38,400 nt of DNA from CAZKMM01 sp964592965 (GTDB taxonomy: Bacteria; RBG-13-61-14; DRUE01): positions 1 through 38,400 of the forward strand of contig CAZQJX010000007.1 of NCBI GenBank assembly GCA_964592965.1. Direction: 5' to 3'. Below the pieces are notes generated by a model that saw nothing but the letters and a program-made list of their open reading frames with translations, was not told the DNA's origin and ran no database searches. Below, one piece after another: positions 8,018-16,146 of this stretch. Position 1 is the stretch's first letter; every line of letters begins with the position of its first letter. The position numbers and the translations under genes were made by a program.

Positions 8018-9417
8018 TTCTTAAAAGAAGCGCCTTCCTCAGACTCTTCTTCCCGCTCAATTTCAATGCCAAGATTTTTAAGCTTACGATATAAAGTGGT
8101 GCGGTCAAGACCGAGTGAGCGGGCGGTTTCAGAAATTTTGTAATTATGCTCAATTAGCCTCTGAAGAATGAATTTTTTCTCAAAAGCCTTTCTTGCTTCT
8201 TTAAGCGTGCTATGGCTTAAGAATTCATTAGAAAAAGAGCTTTCTTTTATAAGGATTGAAGGCGGAAGGTCAGCAAGGGTGATTTCATCTCCGCTGGATA
8301 AAATAACCATCCGCTCAATAATGTTCTTTAGCTCACGCACATTTCCTGGCCAGTCATATTCCATTAGAGCTTCAATTACTCTGGGATGAATGGTTTTTTT
8401 CCTCAACCTGCTTTTGCGGGAAAAAACATCAAGAAAATGCTCAACCAGAGGCGGGATATCCTCTTTTCTTTCCCGCAGAGGCGGAATATAAAGCGGGATA
8501 ACATTGAGACGATAATAAAGGTCATCCCGAAACCTTCCATCTTTCATCTCTTTTTCCAGGTCTTTGTTAGTGGCAGCAATTACCCTGACATCCACCCGAA
8601 TGTTCTCGCTACCGCCCAGACGCTGAAATTCCTGCTCCTGAAGCACCCTGAGGACTTTTGCCTGAGTAGCTGGGCTCATATCGCCGATTTCATCAAAGAA
8701 AAGAGTTCCGCCATCTGCCAGTTCAAATTTTCCGGGCTTGGTGGCTTGAGCACCGGTAAAGGCGCCTTTTTCATAACCGAAAAGCTCACTTTCAATAAGC
8801 TCGCTGGGAATAGCAGCACAGTTAACAGCAATAAAAGGAGCATCTTTGCGAAGGCTCTTACGATGAATCATCTTGGCAACCACTTCCTTCCCTGTGCCAT
8901 TCTCTCCAGTTATAAGCACCCAGCCTTCTGTAGGAGCAATCTTTTCTATGGTCTGGCGGAGCTGTTGAATAGGCTTGCTCACTCCAATAAGCTCATCTTC
9001 TCCAATAACTTCCTGACGAAGGCGTTGATACTCTTTTTTTAATCGGGAAAGGTCAAGAGCGTTTCTTATGGTAAGGATAACCTTTTCCAGATTTAAAGGC
9101 TTTTCCAAAAAATCAAAAGCTCCCAGCTTGGTGGCTTTAACCGCAGTTTCTATGGTGCCATGACCAGAAATGATAATAATCTGGCTGTCAATCCCCCTAT
9201 TTTTTATCTCCTTTAAAAGCTCAATTCCATCCATTTTGGGAAGCCAGATGTCAATAAGGATGCAGTCAAAGCTCATCTGCTCTAAAATCGCTAGCGCCTG
9301 CTCTGCGCTTCTTGCTCCCTGCACATAATATCCCTCATCTTCCAAAGCAGAACTTAAACTAACGATGATGCTCTCTTCATCATCAACTAAAAGGATTTTG
9401 GGCTTCTTTGCTCTCAT
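8014..9417 (-). CDS. NtrX-like sigma-54-dependent response regulator
   Basis: 467 residues in three domains: receiver (about 6-120; phosphoacceptor Asp56 in CILIDIWLP, acidic pair DD at 12-13), AAA+ sigma-54 activator (Walker A GENGTGKE, loop motif GAFTGA for contact with sigma-54, Walker B TLFFDEIGD) and a Fis-type helix-turn-helix at the C-terminus (ISETARSLGLDRTTLYRKL). The intact GAFTGA means it should activate sigma-54 promoters. Its ATG overlaps the stop of the sensor kinase gene by one base (TAATG), so the two form a pair, and the partner's NtrY layout makes NtrX the best name. NtrYX pairs respond to nitrogen or redox/envelope conditions depending on species; the signal here is unknown. 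Generic AtoC/ZraR-like activator is the alternative. Confidence 0.85.
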   Translation of the reverse strand: MRAKKPKILLVDDEESIIVSLSSALEDEGYYVQGARSAEQALAILEQMSFDCILIDIWLPKMDGIELLKEIKNRGIDSQIIIISGHGTIETAVKATKLGAFDFLEKPLNLEKVILTIRNALDLSRLKKEYQRLRQEVIGEDELIGVSKPIQQLRQTIEKIAPTEGWVLITGENGTGKEVVAKMIHRKSLRKDAPFIAVNCAAIPSELIESELFGYEKGAFTGAQATKPGKFELADGGTLFFDEIGDMSPATQAKVLRVLQEQEFQRLGGSENIRVDVRVIAATNKDLEKEMKDGRFRDDLYYRLNVIPLYIPPLRERKEDIPPLVEHFLDVFSRKSRLRKKTIHPRVIEALMEYDWPGNVRELKNIIERMVILSSGDEITLADLPPSILIKESSFSNEFLSHSTLKEARKAFEKKFILQRLIEHNYKISETARSLGLDRTTLYRKLKNLGIEIEREEESEEGASFKN

Positions 9418-11675
9418 TATGCCCTACCTTCCTTAATGACTTTTTTAACCAGCCGAGTTTCAATAGGTAGCTCAATAATAAATCTACTGCCTTTTGGCTT
9501 ATTTTCTTCCACCCAAATGGTTCCATAATGGTCATTGATGATTCTCTGAACAATAGCCAGCCCCAGACCGGTTCCATGAGGCTTGGTTGAATAATACGGC
9601 TCAAAAACCCGCTCACGGTCTCTAGCAGAAATTCCCCTGCCTGTATCAGCAATTTCTATCCGGCAGGAGGATTTTTCAGCAATATAGCTGGTTTTGATGC
9701 TGATGGTTCCCACCTGACCTTCCAAGCTTTCAATGGCATTATCCACAAGGTTAATTATGGCTCGTTTTATCTGGTCTCGGTCAAATTTGAATTCAGGTAG
9801 GTTCGGGTCAAGCTCAAGAACAAAATCTATCTCCGGATGGCTCTCTTTATAAAGATTAACCACTTCTTCAACAATCGGGTTGAGCTTTGCGCTGGTAAGG
9901 TTGAGGCTGGGAAGACGGGCATAGCTGGAAAACTCATCTACAAGCCTCTTCATCTCCTCAACCTGACGGATAATCATTGATGTGCATTCTCTGAGCACGC
10001 CGGCTTCTTCACCCAGCTTATCCTCAAATCTTCTCAAAAGCCTTTGGGCAGAAAGCTGAATGGGAGTAAGCGGATTTTTTATCTCATGAGCAATCCTTCT
10101 TGCCACCTCTCTCCAAGCAAGGGAGCGCTGTGCCCGCACCAGGTCAGTTAAATCTTCCAGCAAAAGAACCTTCCCTAAAAGCTGACCATCTGCATCAATC
10201 ATTCTGCTCAATGAAATTTTTAAATAAAGCTCCCTTTCCCTGGTAGGAAGAGATAGCTGGCGGGTGATGGTCTTTTGGCTGGAGCCTCCCTGCTCCGCCT
10301 CCATCTCCTTGATATGCTCTGCCAGACTTTGAGGAAGAGCTGACTCTAAAGCCTTTCCTACCAGCTCCTCTTTCTTTTTCTCTAAAATCCAAAGCGCTGG
10401 CTGATTGACCGTTATAATCCTTCCGCTTGGGTCAGTAGCAATTACACCAGAATCTATATTGGCGAGCACGGTCTCAATGTAAATTCTTCTCTGCTCAAGC
10501 TCTTTTCGGGAGCGTTTTAAATCTTCGGTCATTTTATTGAACGATTTAACCAAAGTGCCGATTTCATCTTCAGCTTCTCGCTCTATCCTGTAATCTAAAT
10601 TTCCACTTGCCACCTCTTGAGTTCCTTCTGCCAGAAGTTGAATGGGAATGGTTATGCCTCGGGCAATGTAAAATCCGAACCAGATGGAAAGGAAAAATAC
10701 CGTCAGGGTGATTAAAATTAAAATTGTAAGATGCTGACGGCGAATGCTTGATTCTCGGGATTTAAGCTGTTGATACTCATCAAAAGCTTTGCGATTATCT
10801 TCCAGCTGGTCACTTAAACTGGTGGAAAGCAATTGGCTGATTACAACCGCGCCCACTACATCCCTTTTCTTCTCCCAGCTGGAAAAAATCGGCATTACTC
10901 CCCTAATGATATCTCCTTTTTGAGCAGGCTCACGAAAATACCCCTCATACCCACGCAGAGCCTTTTTTATCACATCTTTTTTGGGCAGGGGAATCTCTTT
11001 CAGCTCTGGACTCTGCGCCCTGAAAATCTCCTCTCCCTGACCGCTGAATACCTCTATGGCATCAAGCGCATATTCCTCCTGCTTTGCTTCCACCAGAGCT
11101 TTTAATTGGTCAAAATTCTCGCTAGAAAGAAGCCGCTTTTGCGTGATTTTTCGGCTGAGCTGACGGGCAAAATGCAGGTTTTCTTCACCTTTCATCTCAT
11201 AGGTAGCTTTGATAATCTGTTTGGAGGTTTCGTAAATGCCAGAAACCGCCGGGTCAAACCAGCGCTCAATAGAGGTTTTGATAAAAAACCTGCTCATATT
11301 AAAAAGAACAAGAGTGGGTCCAATAGTTAAGGCAATAAAAGCAATGACCAAACGGGTGCGAAGATGAGCACCAAATATGCGCTTCCTTCGCTCAAAAATG
11401 AGCTTGACCAGGTTCCTTACCACCAAAAAGATTAGCACTAGCGAAAGAATGAAAATTAAATTCCAAAAAGCAAAGAAAAGGGTGCTGGAAAGAAGGGGAA
11501 ATTCTGCCCGAGTATGAGAAATTTTACTTAAATAAAGCTCTACAAAGAAAGCCCCAGCCAAGATGAAAACAAAAATCACAATCAGGGCTATCTCTCGGCG
11601 CCTGCGAATTCTATCCTGAGCCTCTATCTCTTCTGCCCGCTCCTTCCAAGATGAGTATTGTTTTTCTCTTGCCAT
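9417..11675 (-). CDS. NtrY-like membrane sensor histidine kinase
   Basis: 752 residues. Hydrophobic segments lie at about 27-47, 63-88, 107-128 and 311-335; the stretch between the third and fourth forms an extracytoplasmic sensor domain. It is followed by HAMP (about 337-390), PAS (about 395-500), HisKA with His530 in IAHEIKNPLTPIQLSAQRL, and an HATPase_c domain (NLVDNAIESL, DTGRGIS, GTGLGLAI). Four membrane segments plus HAMP plus PAS and the HEIKNPLTPIQLSAQR sequence are typical of NtrY. It is expected to phosphorylate the response regulator encoded one base overlap downstream. The gene starts 69 bases after meaB; a separate extended -10 box lies just 5' of the ATG, so it may be transcribed separately from the kinase-FHA-meaB genes. 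Confidence 0.88.
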   Translation of the reverse strand: MAREKQYSSWKERAEEIEAQDRIRRRREIALIVIFVFILAGAFFVELYLSKISHTRAEFPLLSSTLFFAFWNLIFILSLVLIFLVVRNLVKLIFERRKRIFGAHLRTRLVIAFIALTIGPTLVLFNMSRFFIKTSIERWFDPAVSGIYETSKQIIKATYEMKGEENLHFARQLSRKITQKRLLSSENFDQLKALVEAKQEEYALDAIEVFSGQGEEIFRAQSPELKEIPLPKKDVIKKALRGYEGYFREPAQKGDIIRGVMPIFSSWEKKRDVVGAVVISQLLSTSLSDQLEDNRKAFDEYQQLKSRESSIRRQHLTILILITLTVFFLSIWFGFYIARGITIPIQLLAEGTQEVASGNLDYRIEREAEDEIGTLVKSFNKMTEDLKRSRKELEQRRIYIETVLANIDSGVIATDPSGRIITVNQPALWILEKKKEELVGKALESALPQSLAEHIKEMEAEQGGSSQKTITRQLSLPTRERELYLKISLSRMIDADGQLLGKVLLLEDLTDLVRAQRSLAWREVARRIAHEIKNPLTPIQLSAQRLLRRFEDKLGEEAGVLRECTSMIIRQVEEMKRLVDEFSSYARLPSLNLTSAKLNPIVEEVVNLYKESHPEIDFVLELDPNLPEFKFDRDQIKRAIINLVDNAIESLEGQVGTISIKTSYIAEKSSCRIEIADTGRGISARDRERVFEPYYSTKPHGTGLGLAIVQRIINDHYGTIWVEENKPKGSRFIIELPIETRLVKKVIKEGRA

Positions 11676-11689
11676 CCCTTTGGAATAAA

Positions 11690-11698
11690 ATCATAGCA
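11690..11698 (-). promoter_or_regulatory. extended -10 box before the NtrY-like gene
   Basis: On the minus strand TGC-TATGAT (11698 to 11690) is an extended -10 element ending 14 bases before the ATG. No clear -35 is seen. The predicted leader is only six or seven bases and contains AAAGGG directly against the ATG, too close for a normal ribosome-binding site. Confidence 0.35.
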
Positions 11699-11744
11699 CA
11701 TCAAATTTTTTTGAGCTAGTTTTTTGTAGGATTTATGATTTAAA

Positions 11745-12677
11745 TCAAAAAGGAAGGGCTTTTTCTAATTCTAACAGTGCCTGCTTGGGAGTAAGCTCGC
11801 CTGAGCCGACCCTTTCCAGCAAATGAGCAAAATCCTTTTTTATAGTCTCTTCCAAGCGCCTCTGTTGGCGCAGATTAATAAGCTGGATAAAATATCTTTT
11901 TCTCAGCTGGCTTTTTCTCTCTTCAATTGAATTATTTATTGCTTCTCTCTGCTCACCAATGGCACAGACCAGCTCATCAATGCCCTCTCCGCTCTGAGCA
12001 GAGCACAAAAGCACCTTTCGCTCAAACCTCTCCTGAGCAAAAGCGCTTTTGAGCTCCTCAAAAAGTGCCCTTGCTCCCGGGCGGTCTGCTTTGTTAATCA
12101 CAAAAATATCACCCACCTCAAAAAGCCCTGCCTTTAAAGTCTGAATTGCATCTCCTGCCTCAGGAGTGATAACCACTACCACTGTCTCTGCCACTCCTGC
12201 TATCTCAATCTCGCTCTGCCCCACTCCTACGGTTTCAATGATGATTTCATCTGCTCCAAAAGCATCTAGGGCAAAAATCATCTCAACCGCTGTGGAGCAA
12301 ATTCCGCCCAGCTCACCACGAGAGGCAAGGGAGCGAATAAAAACTTCTGGGTCTGTAAAGTGCTTCTGCATACGGATGCGGTCGCCAAGAACCGCTCCAC
12401 CAGAAAAAGGGCTGGAAGGGTCTATTAACAAGCAGGCAACGCTTTTCCCCTGCTTGCGAAAGGCACTGATTAAACAGTTAATCAGCGTGCTTTTTCCAGA
12501 GCCGGGCAGACCAGTTATTCCCAGCTTTTTCCTTCCCTTGATGTTCTTCCAAATAAATTCAAAAAGCTCAGATGAAAAAATATCCTTTTTTTCAATTATG
12601 CTAAGTATTCGTGCTAGCGCTCGTTTATCTTTCTGCTTGAACCTCTCAATAAGCGCTCTTTCATCACTCCCTTTCAT
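11745..12677 (-). CDS. MeaB/ArgK-family P-loop GTPase
   Basis: 310 residues. Motifs: Walker A GLPGSGKS (56-63), DPSSPFSGGAVLGDRIRM, SLASRGELGG, ETVGVGQSEIEIAGVAETVVVV, and the guanine-specificity motif NKAD. These define the G3E-type MeaB/ArgK GTPases, which act as chaperones of adenosylcobalamin-dependent acyl-CoA mutases such as methylmalonyl-CoA mutase. No mutase or epimerase gene lies nearby; instead the gene follows a Ser/Thr kinase and an FHA protein and overlaps the latter by 14 bases. So the family is clear but the client is not: the mutase may be encoded elsewhere, or this copy may have another role. AAGGA nine bases before the ATG supports the start. The C-terminal helices match the dimerisation arm of the family. 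Confidence 0.88.
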   Translation of the reverse strand: MKGSDERALIERFKQKDKRALARILSIIEKKDIFSSELFEFIWKNIKGRKKLGITGLPGSGKSTLINCLISAFRKQGKSVACLLIDPSSPFSGGAVLGDRIRMQKHFTDPEVFIRSLASRGELGGICSTAVEMIFALDAFGADEIIIETVGVGQSEIEIAGVAETVVVVITPEAGDAIQTLKAGLFEVGDIFVINKADRPGARALFEELKSAFAQERFERKVLLCSAQSGEGIDELVCAIGEQREAINNSIEERKSQLRKRYFIQLINLRQQRRLEETIKKDFAHLLERVGSGELTPKQALLELEKALPF

Positions 12678-13739
12678 CAGGCAGGTCCTTAACCACGAAC
12701 TTTAAGACACATCTTCCCAGCCGAATTATATCATTGTGCTTTAATCTAGTAGAGCGAATTCTTACACCATTAAGATATGTTCCATTTGCACTGGCAAGGT
12801 CAGAGATATAAACATTCTCTTTGCCAAAAACCTCTATCATTGCGTGCTTTCTGCTCACCTCATTATCTTCCAGCACCAAATCTGCATCTTGGCTTCTACC
12901 AATAATGAATGGAGAGCGGTTGATTTTATAGCTTCTTGCCCGCTGAGATGTGCTCATTAGCTCAAGGTAAAATTCTCTTCCACGAGGAAGAGGAGATTCT
13001 GGCTCTGGTGAGGTTATGCGGGTTTCATCTCGGAGCTGGTCTCTCTCTCCGCTTAAATCTTCAGGCATTACCTCTTTCTGCTCACCGTATTCGCTGAACA
13101 CAATCAGAGTTTGACCCAGCTCAATCTCATCAAGATGAGTAAGCTCTGCCCGCTGAATGCGCTTTTTATTTAAAAAAGTGCCGTTGGTAGAGCCGAGGTC
13201 TTCTATCCACCAGCTCGCCTTTTCTTTAAAAATGCGTGCGTGCCACCTGCTAACCGCTGGGTCGGTGAGAACAAGGTCTGCATCTTCCCTTCCGATTATC
13301 ATCTCATCTCTTTTGATGCGAAGATGTATTCCCTGGTCAGGTCCCCGCACCACTGTTAAACTTGCNNNNNNNNNNNNNNNNNNNNNNNNNNNNNNNNNNN
13401 NNNNNNNNNNNNNNNNNNNNNNNNNNNNNNNNNNNNNNNNNNNNNNNNNNNNNNNNNNNNNNNNNTTTTGATGCGAAGATGTATTCCCTGGTCAGGTCCC
13501 CGCACCACTGTTAAACTTGCACCCGGACTTCGCCACAAGGACTGCGCCTCTTTTAGCTGGGGATGGTCGCTGACAAGTAGGGTTGCCTCGCCGGTTATCT
13601 CGCCTTCGTCTTCGCTTGCATCAGTGGAGCGGGCAATAAAAATCTGTAGGCACTCAGGACAGCGAACCACTACCTTTTCCAAAAACAAATCCTCTCCCAG
13701 AGCTAGCCGAGCACCGCAACCGGGACAACTGATAATCAT
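12664..13739 (-). CDS. zinc-ribbon protein with two FHA domains (interrupted by assembly gap)
   Basis: As given, the frame is split by 100 N. Removing the N and one copy of the flanking 55-bp duplication removes 155 bases and joins both parts into one frame of 306 codons, so I treat it as one intact gene. Residues 1-35 form an MJ0042-type zinc ribbon (CPGC...CPEC). The first FHA domain covers about 75-160 (IIGRE, SRWHA, DLGSTNG), the second about 205-295 (IIGRS, SRKHA, DLASANG); the phosphothreonine-binding Arg, Ser and His residues are kept in both. FHA domains bind phosphothreonine, and the gene starts two bases after the stop of a Ser/Thr kinase, so it is probably that kinase's substrate or reader. 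The end overlaps meaB by 14 bases. Confidence 0.85.
13311..13365. repeat. left copy of 55-bp duplication flanking the N gap
   Basis: Begins TTTTGATGCGAAGATG and ends at the first N. It is identical to 13466-13520. See the gap entry: this is most simply an unresolved contig overlap, not a biological repeat. Confidence 0.95.
13366..13465. other. artificial scaffold gap (100 N)
   Basis: Exactly 100 N, a placeholder size. The 55 bases on each side are identical, as expected when two de Bruijn contigs sharing a k-mer of length 55 are joined without merging. Deleting the N and one 55-base copy restores a single open frame across both FHA-gene fragments. There is probably no missing sequence. Confidence 0.93.
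13466..13520. repeat. right copy of 55-bp duplication flanking the N gap
   Basis: Identical to 13311-13365. Within the FHA gene it encodes the segment around VVRGPDQGIHLRIK, which both gene fragments end in; that the two fragments share the same residues is the clearest sign of an overlap counted twice. Confidence 0.95.
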
Positions 13740-13741
13740 CT

Positions 13742-14854
13742 CTACCCCCGAATTAAAAACCAGAGCAATCCTGCTAAAATTGCTCCCAGCAGGGCTATGC
13801 CAAAGATGACCTGCCAGAGCGGTATTCTTTTTTCCTCACCAAGCTTGAGTGTGCGATGGCTTAAAGTAAGGTCGCGAAAGATATCCTCAATCTCTGAGCT
13901 TGAGGAAAGTGATGAGCTTTCATCATAAACCGAATCCAGCGAGCTTTGTGGTTGAGTTTTGGTCTCACTTCTTGCAATCTCGGTTTCTCTCTGCTCAACC
14001 TCGGCTTCTGCTTCCTCCTTTGGACCCACAAGCAGGTCGCGCATTGCTTCAAACATTTCTTTTCCGCTCTGAAAGCGCTGATTGCGGTCCTTTGCCAGTG
14101 CTTTGGCAATGATGTAATCAAATTCTGGTGGAAGGTTTGGCTCAAGCTTTGAGGGTGGAATAAAATCATCGTGAATAATCCGCCAGCATATCTCCTGAAT
14201 ATTCCTTCCTGTAAATGGCTTTTTGCCAGTGGTCGCTTGATAAATAACCACTCCTAAGCTGAAAAGGTCGCTTCTGCCATCAAGTTTTTCTCCCATAAGC
14301 TGTTCGGGGCTCATATAGCTGGGTGAGCCCACCAGCTTTCCTTCTTTGGTGAGGTCGGAAAAAGGCAGGCGGGCTATGCCGAGGTCCATAATCTTTACCA
14401 GCTTGCCTTCAACAATCATCAGATTGGCAGGCTTGATATCGCGATGGACTATTCCCCGTGAGTGCGCATAATCCAGCCCCTCTCCAACCTGCCGAACCAA
14501 CTCCACCACCTGAGGAATAGTGAGCTTTTTTCCCCGAGAGATAATCTCCTTTAAGGTAATGCCATCAAGATATTCCATTGCAATGAACGGTCCGAACTCG
14601 GTCTCACCAACATCATAAATGGTGACGATATTGGGATGCTGAAGACTGCCCGCTGCCTTTGCTTCCTGAAAAAGCCTTTTTATGTATTCCTCTTTTTTGC
14701 CTGTCTCCAAGCCCAGGCTTTCAGGAATGCTCTTTATGGCAACCAGCCTGCCGATAACCGGGTCGCGAGCTTTGTAAACCACACCCATAGAGCCACGCCC
14801 AAGAATCCCAATTATCTCATATCTGCCGAACTTTTTAGGCAGGGCATCGGGCAT
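13742..14854 (-). CDS. PknB-type Ser/Thr protein kinase, C-terminally anchored
   Basis: 370 residues. The kinase domain spans about 11-275: glycine loop GRGSMG (19-24), Lys41 in AIK, catalytic loop HRDIKPAN with Asp139, metal-binding DLG at 157-159 (a common variant of DFG), and SPE for APE near 183. A low-complexity Ser/Glu linker follows, then a single membrane helix (about 346-367) with only a few residues after it. There is therefore no outside PASTA or sensor domain, and the kinase must sense its signal from inside or through partners. It heads the kinase-FHA-meaB gene run, with a two-base spacing to the FHA gene. A promoter (TTTACA-N17-TAGGAT) ends nine bases before its ATG and no ribosome-binding site is visible. 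Confidence 0.92.
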   Translation of the reverse strand: MPDALPKKFGRYEIIGILGRGSMGVVYKARDPVIGRLVAIKSIPESLGLETGKKEEYIKRLFQEAKAAGSLQHPNIVTIYDVGETEFGPFIAMEYLDGITLKEIISRGKKLTIPQVVELVRQVGEGLDYAHSRGIVHRDIKPANLMIVEGKLVKIMDLGIARLPFSDLTKEGKLVGSPSYMSPEQLMGEKLDGRSDLFSLGVVIYQATTGKKPFTGRNIQEICWRIIHDDFIPPSKLEPNLPPEFDYIIAKALAKDRNQRFQSGKEMFEAMRDLLVGPKEEAEAEVEQRETEIARSETKTQPQSSLDSVYDESSSLSSSSEIEDIFRDLTLSHRTLKLGEEKRIPLWQVIFGIALLGAILAGLLWFLIRG

Positions 14855-14863
14855 CTCAAATTT

Positions 14864-14892
14864 ATCCTACTCTTTTGGACACATTCTGTAAA
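14864..14892 (-). promoter_or_regulatory. promoter of the kinase-FHA-meaB genes
   Basis: Minus strand: -35 TTTACA (14892-14887), 17-base spacer, -10 TAGGAT (14869-14864). The whole promoter fits into the 47-base gap behind the DUF1571 gene. The start site would fall zero to three bases before the kinase ATG. Confidence 0.5.
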
Positions 14893-14901
14893 GTGGAAAA
14901 A

Positions 14902-16098
14902 TCAAAGCCTGTATTCGGGATTTTCTGGGTCAAAGTCTATATCTTTTAGACCGGGATTAATAGCTATCTGCGTATAGGTATATGATTCCTGAAGCTGATT
15001 ATCCCAGTTATACATCACCGCCTTGATTTCCAGTGAGCGCATATAATCAATGTAATGAATGATTCTGTAGCAGTAATAGCCCTTTTTTGGGTCTTTGGGC
15101 AAAATGTTCTCCATAACATAAACTTTATGGTTATCCACCTCTTGAATGCCGTGGTTCACTCTTTTAATATCATTAGTGCCCTTGCCTCTAAGATAGTCCT
15201 TTTTGATCATCTCTAAAAGATGCTTTAAGCCAATCTCGGTGACGAGATGGTTGGTTCCTCTTCGTGCTAAGGAGCTGGTAAGACCGATCCAGGCAGGTGC
15301 TATTCCAAGAATTCTATCGCTGATACCGCTTCCGCCCTCTCTCACCCTGACTTTGTCTTTGTAATATGCCTCATTGTAAAGCACCTCTCTACCTTTAAAA
15401 GGTCCATCAAGCCATTTCATATAAATGGCAAAGGGTTTATCTCGGTATTTGAGCAAAATCTTCTCAACATCCTGAAGATGACCTTTGACCCGCTCCTGCT
15501 TGTAAACTATGCACTTATAGTCCTTAATTGCATCGTAGCGCATAAGACCGATATCAATAAATACCCAATCTGGGGTATGGTCTAAAAGCGCCTCGTGCCT
15601 TTTTTCATCAAGCGTCTCAAAAAACACCCGCAAGCCCTGCCAGCCCATAAACAAAGCTTCCACTCCTCGCACAAGCTTCTCTGTCTCTTTTAAATACCTG
15701 ATAAACTCTTGCTCAGGAAGAAGGTTCATCCAGATGGCGGGAATTTTCGGATACACCTTTTTAAGCTCTGCTTCAAGCTTCTTAAAATCTATGCCAGAAG
15801 CAGGTTTATATTTTTCCAAAATGGGTTTAAGCTCAGGCTTTATATGCTCCATCACATATTTCCAGCCCTCATCACCAATGTAGTTGGCAATAAGCTGAAT
15901 TTTATCTTCACCTACGCTGGCAATTGCCTTTTTTGCCAGCTGGGCATCGCAGTGGCTTAAATATTTGACTATTGATTTAGGAAGAACCTCCCGAAATTCA
16001 GGAAGCTCTCCCTGCGTGGGCGAGTATAAGGCATAAGAAGTTGTGCTTAAAAGCAGAAAGACAATCCCCCATACCATCTTGCTTAACGCCTTACTCAT
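14902..16098 (-). CDS. secreted DUF1571-domain protein
   Basis: 398 residues with an N-terminal signal peptide (hydrophobic run about 8-23, likely cut after SYA). Residues about 195-370 match the DUF1571 pattern: DYKCIVYKQERVKG, YMKWLDGPFKGREVLY, VRVREGG and IHYIDYMRSLEIKAVMY. The N-terminal half is helical and unfamiliar. DUF1571 proteins are exported and of unknown function; the C-terminal fold may be related to lipoprotein-carrier-like beta sheets, but I infer this only from strand pattern. A strong ribosome-binding site (GGAGGGGGGAG) precedes the ATG. It lies 48 bases behind the S45 acylase gene on the same strand, so both exported proteins are probably made together. Confidence 0.7.
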   Translation of the reverse strand: MSKALSKMVWGIVFLLLSTTSYALYSPTQGELPEFREVLPKSIVKYLSHCDAQLAKKAIASVGEDKIQLIANYIGDEGWKYVMEHIKPELKPILEKYKPASGIDFKKLEAELKKVYPKIPAIWMNLLPEQEFIRYLKETEKLVRGVEALFMGWQGLRVFFETLDEKRHEALLDHTPDWVFIDIGLMRYDAIKDYKCIVYKQERVKGHLQDVEKILLKYRDKPFAIYMKWLDGPFKGREVLYNEAYYKDKVRVREGGSGISDRILGIAPAWIGLTSSLARRGTNHLVTEIGLKHLLEMIKKDYLRGKGTNDIKRVNHGIQEVDNHKVYVMENILPKDPKKGYYCYRIIHYIDYMRSLEIKAVMYNWDNQLQESYTYTQIAINPGLKDIDFDPENPEYRL

Positions 16099-16146
16099 TT
16101 CTCCCCCCTCCTTTCAATGGGTGTATTTCTGCTTTCTTGTCTGCTT

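Noticed and set aside
8386..9042. 218-codon plus-strand frame within the NtrX-like gene
   Set aside because: Fully inside a conserved three-domain protein; sequence resembles no family and has no start signals.
13311..13520. 55-bp direct repeats as attachment sites or ends of a mobile element
   Set aside because: Repeats touch a 100-N placeholder on both sides, lie inside one coding frame and collapse to an intact gene, so they are an assembly overlap.
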